NCBI RefSeq assembly: GCF_019052365.1
Contig: NZ_JAHQUY010000001.1
Coordinates: 62,001-126,000, forward strand
Direction of reading: 5' to 3'
Source: Leyella stercorea
GTDB lineage: Bacteria; Bacteroidota; Bacteroidia; Bacteroidales; Bacteroidaceae
DNA length: 64,000 nt
How positions within the stretch are numbered: the stretch's first letter is position 1; every line of letters begins with the position of its first letter. The translations under genes were made by a program, and so were the position numbers. Of the stretch, positions 42,954 through 51,867 are shown one piece after another. The notes below the pieces were generated by a model. The model was given only the letters and a program-made list of their open reading frames with translations. It did no database searches and had not been told where the DNA came from.

Positions 42954-45900
42954 ATGGACTATCGTTCAATTATAGAATCCAGATATAACCGTCAAAACTG
43001 GCAAGGTCTCTTGTACGACATCTTCCGTCAGCGTGTCCAGTTCTGGCAGCAGCCACAGGCAGTTGTGGTAGATGAAAGCATGGCTAAACATGCTCTCTAC
43101 ACAGGAAAGATTAACCTTCCTGATGGTCATGTTATTGCCATCTATGAGGTTGAACTTAGTGATAGTGTTGTTATTGAACGCAATCGTGCTGGCATTCGCA
43201 ACCTTCTCTGCACAAACTGGCGCGGAATGGGTTGTGCAGGTGCGTTTATGTTCTGTTTCCGTCAAAATGAAGCTGTACTTCGTTTCTCATACGTTAGTGA
43301 AGCCTTTACGTTTGCTGAAGATGGCTCTCTTGCGAAGGAAAGTACCGACACAAAGCGATTTACATATCTTCTTGGCGAAGGTCATCGTTCTCGTACTGCC
43401 ATTAAGCAGTTTGAGGATTTGAAGAAGAGTGCTCTGGACTTGAAAGCAATCACAAAAGCATTCTCAGTCGAAGCTCTTAGCGACCTCTTCTTCAAGGAGT
43501 ACAAAAGCAGTATGAAGACATCATTGAGTTTATCACTGGCAAACGCATGGTCAAAGTGGCAAACAAGTGGGAAGAACAGGTTACTGGTCAACCTTGCCAC
43601 GAAATTATGCAAGAGTTTGCACAGTTCGAGGATGCAGAAAAGGCAGTCCGTGACTATGTGAAGAAACTCATGGGTCGCTTGGTATTCATTCAGTTCCTTC
43701 AGAAAAAGGGCTGGATGGGGTGCTCTGCTGGCGAGGCATGGAATGATGGTGATAAAGAGTTTGTTCAGAACCTCTTCGCCAATACGCTATACAAGAATAC
43801 CTTTGTGGATGATGTTCTTGAACCCCTTTTCAATGACATCAACTCTAAGCGAAAAGGTGATATTGTTAGCGATGCAAAAGTTGGCACAAATATAAAGGTG
43901 CCATATCTCAATGGTGGCTTGTTTGAGAAGGATGAATATGACAAGACAAAGTTCCCATTACCAGCTAAATACATGAAATGCCTTCTGGATTTCTTTGCGT
44001 CATACAACTTTACCATTGACGAGAACGATCCTGATGATGCAGAAATCGGAGTTGACCCAGAAATGCTTGGTCGCATCTTCGAGAACTTGCTTGAAGACAA
44101 CAAGGATAAAGGCGCATTCTATACTCCGAAGGAGATTGTTCAATACATGTGCCGTGAGTCGCTTATTGCATACTTGCAGACAGACGTAGCAGAGGATGTC
44201 AAGTCACAAATCCGTGAGTTTGTAACTACAAACAATGCGTCAGATCTCTCTTCGGAACTATCCGTAAGCATTGACAAGAAGTTGAAGGCTGTCAAAATTT
44301 GTGACCCTGCTATTGGTTCTGGTGCATTCCCTATGGGTTTGCTCCGTGAACTCTATGCTTGCAGAAAGGCTATCGAAGGAATTGACGATGAAACAGCGGT
44401 CAGAATCAAGACAGAAATCATCCAAAACAATATCTATGGTGTTGATATTGAGAAGGGTGCTGTAGATATTGCACGCCTCCGCTTCTGGCTTGCTCTTATC
44501 GTAGACGAGAAGAGTCCTCATGCCTTACCTAATATGGATTTTAAGATTATGCAAGGCAATTCTCTTCTTGAACAGTATGAAGGAATTGATTTGAGTGGCA
44601 TGTCACTCAACGAACAGCGTGCTCAGAAGGCTCGTGCAAAAAAACAAGTAGCTTGGCATCAGACATTTGCCTTTGATGAAAAAGATGCTCTTGATAACAT
44701 TCAACATGCGATAAAGGAGTATTATCTTACTGATGAGCACTCTGCAAAAATACATCTTCGCGGTATAATCAATGAAAATGTTCGCAGTTATATCCTTAAT
44801 CTTAAAGGATGGACTCCGGATATTCAGCGAAAACTTCAGGACCTTCCTATCCCTAATGATCAATTCTTCCTGTGGCATATTTACTTTAAAGATGTGTTTG
44901 ACAATGGGGGGTTCGATATTGTTATTGGCAATCCTCCATACTTTGTTTATCAAGCCCAACATGTAGGAGAAATCGAGACCTTGCGAAAGGACTCGGATTA
45001 TTCTATTGCGTTTGGAGGCAAATTAAATGCATACAAATTGTTTCTTGCAAATGCGCTAAAGAAACTGATTAAGGAAAATGGCATCAATTGTTTCATTTTC
45101 CAGAATTCATTTCTGGGAGATAAGCAAGCTACAAATCTTCGAAAGTATATTTTGGAGAATGCACAAATAATAAATATAGAATCGTTCCCCGAAAGAGATA
45201 GTAAGAAGAAACGCGTTTTTGAAAGCGTTAAAATGGGTGTATGTATACTCATCATTCGTAATGCTTCTTCAAATGAAGAGTTTGTTGTCAATATATGGGA
45301 TGATAAGTATAAATCAAGTGGCTTGACTACAAGCTTTTCTAAAGATGACATTAAAGCTATTGATAGTGTGGATTTTGTAATTCCTCGAGTAAAGAAGGAG
45401 TATAAGAGCACCGTCATTCAAATGATTTCAAAGCGTTCATTGAAGCTAAAGTGTTATGAAGGAGAACTGAATGTAACATTCCATAAGAAAATGTTTACAC
45501 AGAATCCCTCTTATCCAACAATTCTAAAGGGGGCTGCAATTCAGCGTTTCTTCTACACACTGCAAATGAGTCAAGGTCAAATAGAGTATCTAGATGAAAA
45601 CTCTTATTTATCAAAGTTCGGTAATTCGAATAAGGCACAGCATCATAATGTTGAACGAATCGCAATGCAAGGAATGACAGGAGCAAATGACAAACTCAGT
45701 ATAGTTATGTGTATTGTTCCTGCAGGTTATTACCTTGGAAATTCTTGTAATTACATTCTTCCACATAAAGATATAGATATAAAAGCCTTACTCGCTATTT
45801 TGAATTCGAAAGCAATCAATTGGTTCTTTAGATGCTTTAGTACCAATAGTAACGTTAATGGCTACGAAGTTGATAATTTTCCAATTCCATTTGTGGATTT

Positions 45901-46060
45901 GGATAGGCAGAAACAACTTTCAGCCCTCGTAGATAGCATAGAAAAGAAAAAAGCTTTGAGCGTAATGTCTGACATTTCTGAGGAGGAGAATAAGATAAAC
46001 GATGTTGTTTATTCATTATTTGAGCTCTCAGACAAACAGATTAAAATAATAGAAGAGTAA
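42954..46060 (+). pseudogene. Eco57I-type N6-adenine DNA methylase, frameshifted
   Basis: Two overlapping frames make one gene. The first, 42954-43661, gives residues 1-184 up to FFKEYK and then nonsense. The second, open to 46060, continues with QYEDIIEFITGKRMVKVANK. One base missing from the A4 run at 43503-43506 (A5 would give EYKKQYEDII) restores about 1035 aa. Methylase motifs are intact: DPAIGSGAFPMGLLRELY (motif I) and IVIGNPPYFVYQ (motif IV), then a C-terminal target-recognition-like region. The N-terminal about 180 aa may be a nuclease-like domain (IAIYEVELSD), which is uncertain. The second frame has an internal ATG at 43547, so an N-truncated 837-aa protein with all methylase motifs could still be made. 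Confidence 0.82.
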
Positions 46061-46149
46061 GATTGATGATACAATAAGTTAAGGAAACATCCTGTCAGAA
46101 GAACGAGGGCACTAAAAAAGTCCCTTGATATCAATACCAATTTTTATTA

Positions 46150-46587
46150 ATGGATGGTGAAGTGAAAGTCGCAATCAATTATGAGCGTGTTGCCGACGAT
46201 TCTCGTTGGGATGGTTTAAAGGATGTCTTACAAATACTGATACACCAATACAAGACGTTTATGCTGAATATTACAATCTTTGGCATGTGGAATGGGCTTT
46301 TCATATAGTGAAATCAAAGTTAGAGATACGGCCTATGTTTCATTTTACGCGCTGCTCATATATGTATCTGCTTTGTAGCTTTGAAAGTCTACAAGGAATT
46401 GGAGGGTATGCAGAAAGTCTCTGAGATTAAGATGAGTGTAGACAAGGTGCTTGTATTGGCAAAGACCATTACGACAATACAAATTAAAGTACCTCTGAAC
46501 AAGAATGTTTACACCCAAACCATGTTGATGGCAAGGCTTAAGAAAATAGTAAAACTCTTTGACGAAGATTTTTGGGTGACACGATGA
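46150..46587 (+). pseudogene. Decayed IS1634/IS4-like transposase fragment
   Basis: Three short frames together resemble the C-terminal part of an IS1634-type DDE transposase: GEVKVAINYERVADDSRWDG (from 46150), then after a shift near 46215 CLTNTDTPIQDVYAEYYNLW and HVEWAFHIVKSKLEIRPMFH, then after another shift near 46360 ALKVYKELEGMQKVSEIKMS. The pattern DxRWDGLKG...TNT...YxxLWxxExAFxxxKxxLxxRPxxH is typical of that family. No start, inverted terminal repeats or N-terminal DDE part is seen, so the element is dead. Confidence 0.75.
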
Positions 46588-46688
46588 TGAAGTCTGTAAA
46601 AAGTAGCAATATGTTTATTGGCTTTATTTCTGATAAAGAATAGATGATAGAACAGCTTTGAGTTTCCTGCACTGGTAGATGTAGGGAA

Positions 46689-46776
46689 AGGCTGGAAGAT
46701 ATCGCTTCAAGACGAGGATCTTCCAGCCTTTATTGTACTGGTTATGTGTGATTTATAGCGAAGCTGGAAGATAGGG
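46689..46776. repeat. Island-flanking direct repeat, right copy
   Basis: GGCTGGAAGAT (46690-46700) pairs with ATCTTCCAGCC (46718-46728), followed by TTTATTG, and the unit ends in GCTGGAAGATA at 46763. It aligns without gaps to 38673-38760. The repeat-to-repeat distance is about 8.0 kb. Confidence 0.85.
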
Positions 46777-46802
46777 TGCTTTTTGAAGCACCATATTTAT
46801 GT

Positions 46803-48176
46803 TTATATCCCCAGTTTCTCAATCTTGTTGTATATTGTTTTGCGGTCTACGCCGAGCAGACGGGCGGCTTTGGCTTTGTTGCCGTTGGTCTGTTGTAGAG
46901 CGGTGATGATGCGTTGGCGCTCCGTGTCCTCGTCGTGCAGTTGCAGGACGTTGTCGGTGCGTATCTGTCCCATCGCCAGCGTCAGTTCGGCGGTGGTGAT
47001 CTGCGAGCCGCGTGTGAGCAGCACCGCACGCTTCACCACGTTGTTCAGTTCGCGGAGGTTGCCGGGCCATGAGTGTGAGGCGAGCATCTCCGCAGCGCCA
47101 GAGTCGAAGCCCTCAACGTTGCGGTTCAGTTCCTCGTTGGCGTGACGGATGAAGAGATCGGCGAAGAGGAAAAGGTCGCTGCCACGCTCCGAGAGCTTGG
47201 GCATGTAGATGGTGAACTCGTTGATGCGATGGTAGAGATCCTCGCGGAAACGGCCCTCGCTGACAGCCTCCTCAAGGTTTTCGTTCGTAGCGCAGACGAG
47301 TCGGATGTCGATGTCTATCTCCTTCGTTCCGCCGACGGGTCGGATGCGACGCTCCTGCAGCGCACGCAGCAGTTGCACCTGCACTTCGTAGCTCAGGTTG
47401 CCCACCTCGTCGAGGAACAGCGTGCCACCGTTGGCTATCTCGAACGCGCCGCGCTTGTCGGCGTCGGCGCCCGTGAACGCTCCCTTCTTATGACCGAAGA
47501 ATTCGGATGCTGCAACGTCGCGCGGAATCGCTCCGCAGTCGAGTGCGAAGAACGGACGGTCATGGCGCTGACTGAGGTCGTGAATGCGGTGAGCCACGTA
47601 CTCCTTGCCGGTGCCCGACGCTCCGAGTATGAGAACGGACATCGGCGTCGGAGCCACCAGCTCTACGTAGCTGTATAGCTGTCGAGAGGCTTCGCTCTTG
47701 CCCTCGATGTAGCGGGGAGCGGCTTCCGAGTTTTGAGTTTTGAGTTTTGAATTGTGCGCCGTTGGCGCATTTTGAGTTGTAGAGTTTTGAATTGTTGCAT
47801 TGTTTTGTTGCGTGTTCTGCTCCATCGCATCGTTAATCTTCTGCAGCAGAATGTCGGGCTGCACAGGCTTTGCTATATAGTCGGCAGCGCCCGACTTCAT
47901 GGCGAGCACCGCGTTCTGCACCTCCGCATAGTTGGTCATCACGATGAACGGCGCATTAATGCTGTGCTCGTGCATCCAAGCCAGCAGTCGGAGGCCGTCG
48001 TGATCGGGCAGTCGGAGGTCGGAGAGCACGAGGTCTACGCTCTTCATGTCCACGAGCAGCTTCACGGCAGCACCCATCGATGTCGCCTTGTCCACCTCAA
48101 ATCCCTTTCGGCGCAGCCATGTCTGTAGCATTGTGCCGAAAGCGATGTCGTCTTCTACAATCAGTATATGTCGCAT
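46803..48176 (-). CDS. Sigma-54-dependent response regulator (NtrC type)
   Basis: This 457-aa protein has a receiver domain (1-120; LIVEDDIAFG, the phospho-acceptor Asp in LVLSDLRLPDHDG, IAKPVQP). A linker follows, then an AAA+ sigma-54 activator domain (about 160-390; ILGASGTGKEYVAHRIH Walker A, GAFTGADADKRGAFE, GGTLFLDEVGNL Walker B, RFREDLYHRI). The C-terminal Fis-type HTH is NKAKAARLLGVDRKTIYNKI. The GAFTGA loop is intact, so it should activate RpoN promoters. The linker between receiver and AAA+ (NAPTAHNSKLKTQNSEAA) is encoded by a dispersed repeat. Its start overlaps the end of the histidine-kinase gene by 16 nt, making the pair translationally coupled. Confidence 0.95.
   Translation of the reverse strand: MRHILIVEDDIAFGTMLQTWLRRKGFEVDKATSMGAAVKLLVDMKSVDLVLSDLRLPDHDGLRLLAWMHEHSINAPFIVMTNYAEVQNAVLAMKSGAADYIAKPVQPDILLQKINDAMEQNTQQNNATIQNSTTQNAPTAHNSKLKTQNSEAAPRYIEGKSEASRQLYSYVELVAPTPMSVLILGASGTGKEYVAHRIHDLSQRHDRPFFALDCGAIPRDVAASEFFGHKKGAFTGADADKRGAFEIANGGTLFLDEVGNLSYEVQVQLLRALQERRIRPVGGTKEIDIDIRLVCATNENLEEAVSEGRFREDLYHRINEFTIYMPKLSERGSDLFLFADLFIRHANEELNRNVEGFDSGAAEMLASHSWPGNLRELNNVVKRAVLLTRGSQITTAELTLAMGQIRTDNVLQLHDEDTERQRIITALQQTNGNKAKAARLLGVDRKTIYNKIEKLGI
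47728..47803. repeat. (GAGTTTTGA)n repeat in frame in the response regulator
   Basis: GAGTTTTGAGTTTTGAGTTT, then TTGTGCGCCGTTGGCGCATT, then GAGTTGTAGAGTTTTGAA. It is the same module as 4010-4110 (TTGTGCGC-nnn-GCGCATTTTGAG). It encodes the linker between the receiver and AAA+ domains. Confidence 0.85.
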
Positions 48177-50983
48177 AGTATTTTCTTAAGTTTCTCTATC
48201 AGTTGTTTTGTTAATCTTTCGCGTTCTTGTTCGTTAGGGGGTGTAGTTGTTTCCTCAGGGGGTGCACTTGTCTCAAGTGCACCAACCAAGATGTTTTTTT
48301 CTTCGCTTTGTGGGTGTTGTTGCTTTGTTGGTGCACTTCTTGCTCTGGCAAGCGGCGAAAGCCGAGCCGAGACAAGTGCACCCCCTGGGGTTTGCAGTGG
48401 TGCGACCCATTGGTTTTTGCCAGGCTCAATCATCTCAAGCAGCGGCATCGCCTTGTGCGCCGCCTTCGCAACGCGCTCAGGGTCAGAACCGTCGCCAATC
48501 ATCTCTAAGTATTCCTCTATCGACTTGCGTATGTCGCCTATTATCTGCGCTTCCGCTTCGGGGTCGCCGTCGGTGAAGGGTAGGAGAGCGATTTTGAGTT
48601 TTGCGCTCGGCTCGTAGAGACGCTTGCCAGAGCAAGAATTTTGAGTTTTGAGTTTTGAATTATCCTCGGCTTCGCCTGCGATTGTGAGTTTTGAGTTTTG
48701 CTCTTTCTCAGAAACCCTTACTACAGCGCCCGTCAGTTGACAGATGGTGGCGGCGAGTGTATGCACCGAGAACGGCTTGAACAAACAGGCGTCGAAGCCG
48801 TCGCTGCGCAGTTGCGGCATGATGCTCTGCTCGTGTGCCGTCATAGCCACGAACTTCGTGCGGAGTACGGACTTGTCGGTTGCAGACGTAGCTGACGATG
48901 CGTTGCGTATGCGGCGCATTATCTCGCTGCCGTTCATCTCCGGCATCTCGATGTCGGTGAACACGATGTGCGGATTCTTCTCCACAGCAATCTTAATGGC
49001 TTCGTCGGCGTGTATGGTCGTCGTGATGTCGAACTGCACGCCGTCGATGCGCCGGAGCATCTCGTTGAGGAGCTGACCTTGCAGGCGGTCGTCGTCTACT
49101 ATCACCACGGAGATTATGGGTTGAGATGTTGAGGTGTTGAGGTGTTGAGACTTGCCTTTAGGGGGTGCACTTGTCTCAAGTGCACCAACCATGCTGTTAT
49201 GTTTGCTTTGTTGGTGCAGTTCTTTGCTTTGTTGGTGCAGTTCTCTGCTTTGTTGGTGCACTTGAGACAAGTGCACCCCCTGAGTATGTTTGCTTTGTGA
49301 GTGCACCCCCTGATTAGTGACCACCTTTACCGGCAGACACACTCTGAACGTTGTGCCCTTGCCCTTTGTCGACGCAACATTTATTCTGCCGCCGAGCAGC
49401 GTCACAATCTCGCGAGTGATAGTGAGTCCGAGGCCCACGCCCTCCTTGCCTTGAGCGCCGGGCAGACGCGTGAAGGCGTTGAACACACTCTGCAGTTCTT
49501 CGGGTGTCATGCCGCAGCCAGTGTCGCTCACGCTCAGCGTCATCCAACCATTCATAACGGTTATGCCGACACGCACCTCGCCCTCGTCTGTGTATTTGAT
49601 AGCGTTGCTCACGAGGTTGTTCACGATCTGCTTGATGCGGAACGCGTCCGAACGGCAGAACATATCCTCCGCAACGTTTATATCTGTAGCCAAGCGCAGC
49701 TGTTTAGCCATAGCCAGCGGCTGCATCTGCGCTACACACTCGCTGACGAGCGCAGTCGGCTGGAAGCTCACCTCGTGTCGCTCCGCCTTTCCGCTCTCCA
49801 GCTTATGATAGTCGAGCAGCGCCGACACCAGTTGCAGCAGATGATTAGCCGAGCCCGATATGCTCTGCAGGTAGCCCACCGCCTTCGGACGGTCTACATA
49901 CTCGCTGAGCAGGTCGATGAAACCGGCAATCGACGCCGCCGGCGCCTTTATGTCGTGCGTGATGGTGAGCAGCAGTCGCTCTCGCTGCTGCATGATGCGC
50001 TCCGTCTCCGTCTTCGCTTCAAGAATGCGCTGACGGTCGCGGCGCTCGCGCTTTATGTCTCTGAGGATGTACACCACGAGAATTGCCGCCGAGAGAATCG
50101 CCAACAGTCCCAGCACCGCAATTCTCACAATCATGGCACGTCGCGAACTGATAGCCTTGCCCACAACACGCTGCAGGGCGTTGTGCTCGTCGCTCTGTAT
50201 GTCCTCCAGCAGCTGCCATGTGCGCTTCGTCAGCTGAATGCTCACCAGCTGCAGGCGGTCGTTTCGCGTACTGATGATGTCCTGCTGGCGGTCGTTGGCG
50301 CGTTGCTGCTCGCTATGAATCTCGGCAAGCGCATTAGCCACCGAGTCGGCGATGTTCAGTCGGTGATGGATGGTGTCGGTAGACGGCTGATGCGTCAGTC
50401 GGGTAGTGCTTATGGTGTCGGTGCGCTGTTTGCGGAAGGCGTCGCCCAGTCGTCTGAAGAAGCCGCGTTTCGTCTTCACCACCTCGTACACCGTCTCGTG
50501 CTGTTCGTGGCGCTCCTTCGTCTGCGGACTAATCACTATCGAGTCGCGTCCGCTGTGCAACGCCTCCACCTTATTGTTGTAATAGATGTCGCGGCTGTTG
50601 TTTTTCAGTACGTTCATCACGAGCAGCGTGTTCTCGCGTTTCGCTATTAGCAGTGCCATTAGCGTATCCAATCGCTGCTGTTTCAGCGTGTCGTTCAGTA
50701 GCAGGCGTAACTTACGTGCCTGCCTTTTCGAACCGCTGAGTGCGCGGTCGAAGCGTTCCCATTTGCTTGCGTCGCCGAGCAGCACGCTGCGTTCGGCATT
50801 GGCGGTCTCGAGCATCGAAAACACGAGCGAGTCGACAATGTCGCGGCGTGCCATAAAGCGCTCCGAGGCGTGGTTTACGGCTGACAACGAACGCGTGTTG
50901 TCGTATACCATCCATGTGGCAGACAGCAACACTATGGCGAGCAAAGCGTAGCCTACAAGTATTTTTATTCTGGTGCTGAACAT
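48161..50983 (-). CDS. Hybrid sensor histidine kinase with receiver and Hpt domains
   Basis: From the ATG at 50983 (MFSTRIKILVGYALLAIVLL) the protein has about 940 aa; the frame is open to 51100, but that part runs towards a terminator. Layout: TM1, a periplasmic helical sensor of about 270 aa, TM2 (IVRIAVLGLLAILSAAILVV), HisKA (LLTITHDIKAPAASIAGFID, phospho-His), the ATPase domain (NNLVSNAIKYTDEG, SDTGCGMT, GVGLGLTITRE), a receiver (VVIVDDDRLQ, VFTDIEMPEMNG, KPFS), and an Hpt-like helix (AHKAMPLLEM). Linkers between kinase and receiver, receiver and Hpt, and after Hpt are all made of dispersed repeats. It is paired with the downstream NtrC-type regulator. Confidence 0.9.
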   Translation of the reverse strand: MFSTRIKILVGYALLAIVLLSATWMVYDNTRSLSAVNHASERFMARRDIVDSLVFSMLETANAERSVLLGDASKWERFDRALSGSKRQARKLRLLLNDTLKQQRLDTLMALLIAKRENTLLVMNVLKNNSRDIYYNNKVEALHSGRDSIVISPQTKERHEQHETVYEVVKTKRGFFRRLGDAFRKQRTDTISTTRLTHQPSTDTIHHRLNIADSVANALAEIHSEQQRANDRQQDIISTRNDRLQLVSIQLTKRTWQLLEDIQSDEHNALQRVVGKAISSRRAMIVRIAVLGLLAILSAAILVVYILRDIKRERRDRQRILEAKTETERIMQQRERLLLTITHDIKAPAASIAGFIDLLSEYVDRPKAVGYLQSISGSANHLLQLVSALLDYHKLESGKAERHEVSFQPTALVSECVAQMQPLAMAKQLRLATDINVAEDMFCRSDAFRIKQIVNNLVSNAIKYTDEGEVRVGITVMNGWMTLSVSDTGCGMTPEELQSVFNAFTRLPGAQGKEGVGLGLTITREIVTLLGGRINVASTKGKGTTFRVCLPVKVVTNQGVHSQSKHTQGVHLSQVHQQSRELHQQSKELHQQSKHNSMVGALETSAPPKGKSQHLNTSTSQPIISVVIVDDDRLQGQLLNEMLRRIDGVQFDITTTIHADEAIKIAVEKNPHIVFTDIEMPEMNGSEIMRRIRNASSATSATDKSVLRTKFVAMTAHEQSIMPQLRSDGFDACLFKPFSVHTLAATICQLTGAVVRVSEKEQNSKLTIAGEAEDNSKLKTQNSCSGKRLYEPSAKLKIALLPFTDGDPEAEAQIIGDIRKSIEEYLEMIGDGSDPERVAKAAHKAMPLLEMIEPGKNQWVAPLQTPGGALVSARLSPLARARSAPTKQQHPQSEEKNILVGALETSAPPEETTTPPNEQERERLTKQLIEKLKKILCDIY
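48257..48386. repeat. TGCACTTGAGACAAGTGCA palindromes in the C-terminal part of the kinase
   Basis: A full copy lies at 48257-48287 and a half copy at 48367-48386 (GACAAGTGCACCCCCTGG). Read on the minus strand they encode VGALETSAPP and LQTPGGALVS. Confidence 0.8.
48594..48705. repeat. (GAGTTTTGA)n repeat between receiver and Hpt domains of the kinase
   Basis: Two runs of GAGTTTTGAGTTTTGA (around 48594 and 48640-48662) with small palindromes CTTGCCAGAGCAAG and TCGGCTTCGCCTGCGA between and after. They encode EQNSKLTIAGEAEDNSKLKT-type sequence. Confidence 0.8.
49118..49318. repeat. Mixed repeats forming the kinase-receiver linker
   Basis: A TTGAGATGTTGAGGTGTTGA run (49121-49153) is followed by palindromic TGCACTTGTCTCAAGTGCA (49161-49190), three copies of TGCTTTGTTGGTGCAGTTCT (about 49203-49260), another palindrome (49251-49282) and a half copy. 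They encode linker text such as QHLNTSTSQP, GALETSAPP and ELHQQSKELHQQSK. Confidence 0.85.
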
Positions 50984-51070
50984 ATATGCTTCAAAATTCT
51001 TATCCCTATATTCTGTATAACGCAGAATCTTGGCTTTTATTTTATAAAACATTCGTTGGTGGTAGAAAAC

Positions 51071-51114
51071 AAAAAGTCTGCACCATTCTTGTTCGTACAA
51101 GAACGATGCAGACT
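51071..51114 (-). terminator. Terminator of the 103-aa secreted protein gene
   Basis: AGTCTGCATCGTTCTTGT and ACAAGAATGGTGCAGACT pair with three central mismatches, and five Ts follow on the minus strand. It separates this gene from the histidine kinase. Confidence 0.85.
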
Positions 51115-51162
51115 GAAAGGAATTAGTGTGTTGTTATTTATGTCTGAAACCCTTACCTTCTC

Positions 51163-51474
51163 TTAAACCACAGCCGGAGCCTCTGTGCCGGTTGTATCTG
51201 TAGATGTAGAGTCCATGAGCATTACGCTCGAGAAGAGGTGTGCTGTAGAGTCAACCGAGTCGGTTGAGTCGCTGAGCATTGCCACTTCCTCAGGAGTTGC
51301 CTGCTGTTCTGCCGGCTCACCCTCTGCCGGAGCGCCTACTGTGTCGGCTGTGTCAACAACGGTTGAGTCGACCGGCATGTTCAAACCAAGCTCTGCCTTA
51401 GAGCTACCTGCAAATACGTTGCTTACTGATACCATAACGAAAGCTGCGAAAGCTGCAAATACTAACTTCTTCAT
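51163..51474 (-). CDS. Small secreted acidic protein
   Basis: This 103-aa protein has a signal peptide (MKKLVFAAFAAFVMVSVSNVFA, cleavage near VFAGSS). The mature chain is highly acidic and rich in Ser, Thr, Asp and Ala (VDTADTVGAPAEGEPAEQQA, SDSTDSVDSTAH, DSTSTDTTGTEAPA) with almost no hydrophobic core, so it is probably disordered. It resembles the short Asp/Ser/Thr-rich periplasmic proteins common in Prevotella. No function is known. It has its own downstream terminator. The 393-bp region upstream holds a hairpin and a 22-bp repeat array. Confidence 0.75.
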   Translation of the reverse strand: MKKLVFAAFAAFVMVSVSNVFAGSSKAELGLNMPVDSTVVDTADTVGAPAEGEPAEQQATPEEVAMLSDSTDSVDSTAHLFSSVMLMDSTSTDTTGTEAPAVV

Positions 51475-51867
51475 ATTCTTAAATTTTTAATTGTTAATTA
51501 TAATGTTTATCTGTAGAACTCCGTCTTGAACTGATGTTTGTTCGTTGCGTCGTTCACTTAATAGAATGCAATCTGCGTGCCAGAATATGAAGTGTTTTGC
51601 GTAAGTGTCTGATAGTCAGCGCGAATAAAAATTTTTAGTGCTTTGGCATAGACTAAAAAGTTGTGGAGAAGTGTGGAACAAGTGTAGAATAGTTCCACAC
51701 TTTTGTGTGGACAGAAGTTATTGTTAGTGTGTAGAAAAGTCATCGTCACCCGAACGGAATCTGATTGGACGGCGAACGGAATCCGATCGGACGGCGAACG
51801 GAATCCGATTGGACGGCGAACGGAATCCGATCGGACGGCGTTCGGGTGACGATGAAAGAGTATGGGA
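51475..51867. other. Intergenic region with hairpin and repeat array
   Basis: Contains A+T-rich upstream sequence for the 103-aa gene, a stem-loop GTGTGGAAC...GTTCCACAC (about 51672-51701), and the 22-bp array with its 15-bp flanking inverted repeat (51741-51854), which starts 14 nt past the subtilisin stop. Confidence 0.75.
51741..51854. repeat. 22-bp palindromic array (locus 4) flanked by 15-bp perfect inverted repeats
   Basis: Four 22-bp units start at 51752, 51774, 51796 and 51818 (core GAACGGAATCCGATCGGAC on this strand). The whole is enclosed by CATCGTCACCCGAAC (51741-51755) and its exact complement GTTCGGGTGACGATG (51840-51854). The four-base GAAC edge is shared by flank and unit. Confidence 0.92.

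Noticed and set aside
43500-43512. Programmed -1 ribosomal frameshift in the methylase
   Set aside because: The site CAAAAGC is not a canonical slippery heptamer and no stimulatory stem is obvious; loss of one A explains the frame better.
38673-46776. Prophage or integrative conjugative element
   Set aside because: No integrase, phage structural, mobilisation or tRNA attachment site is visible; only a dead transposase fragment.
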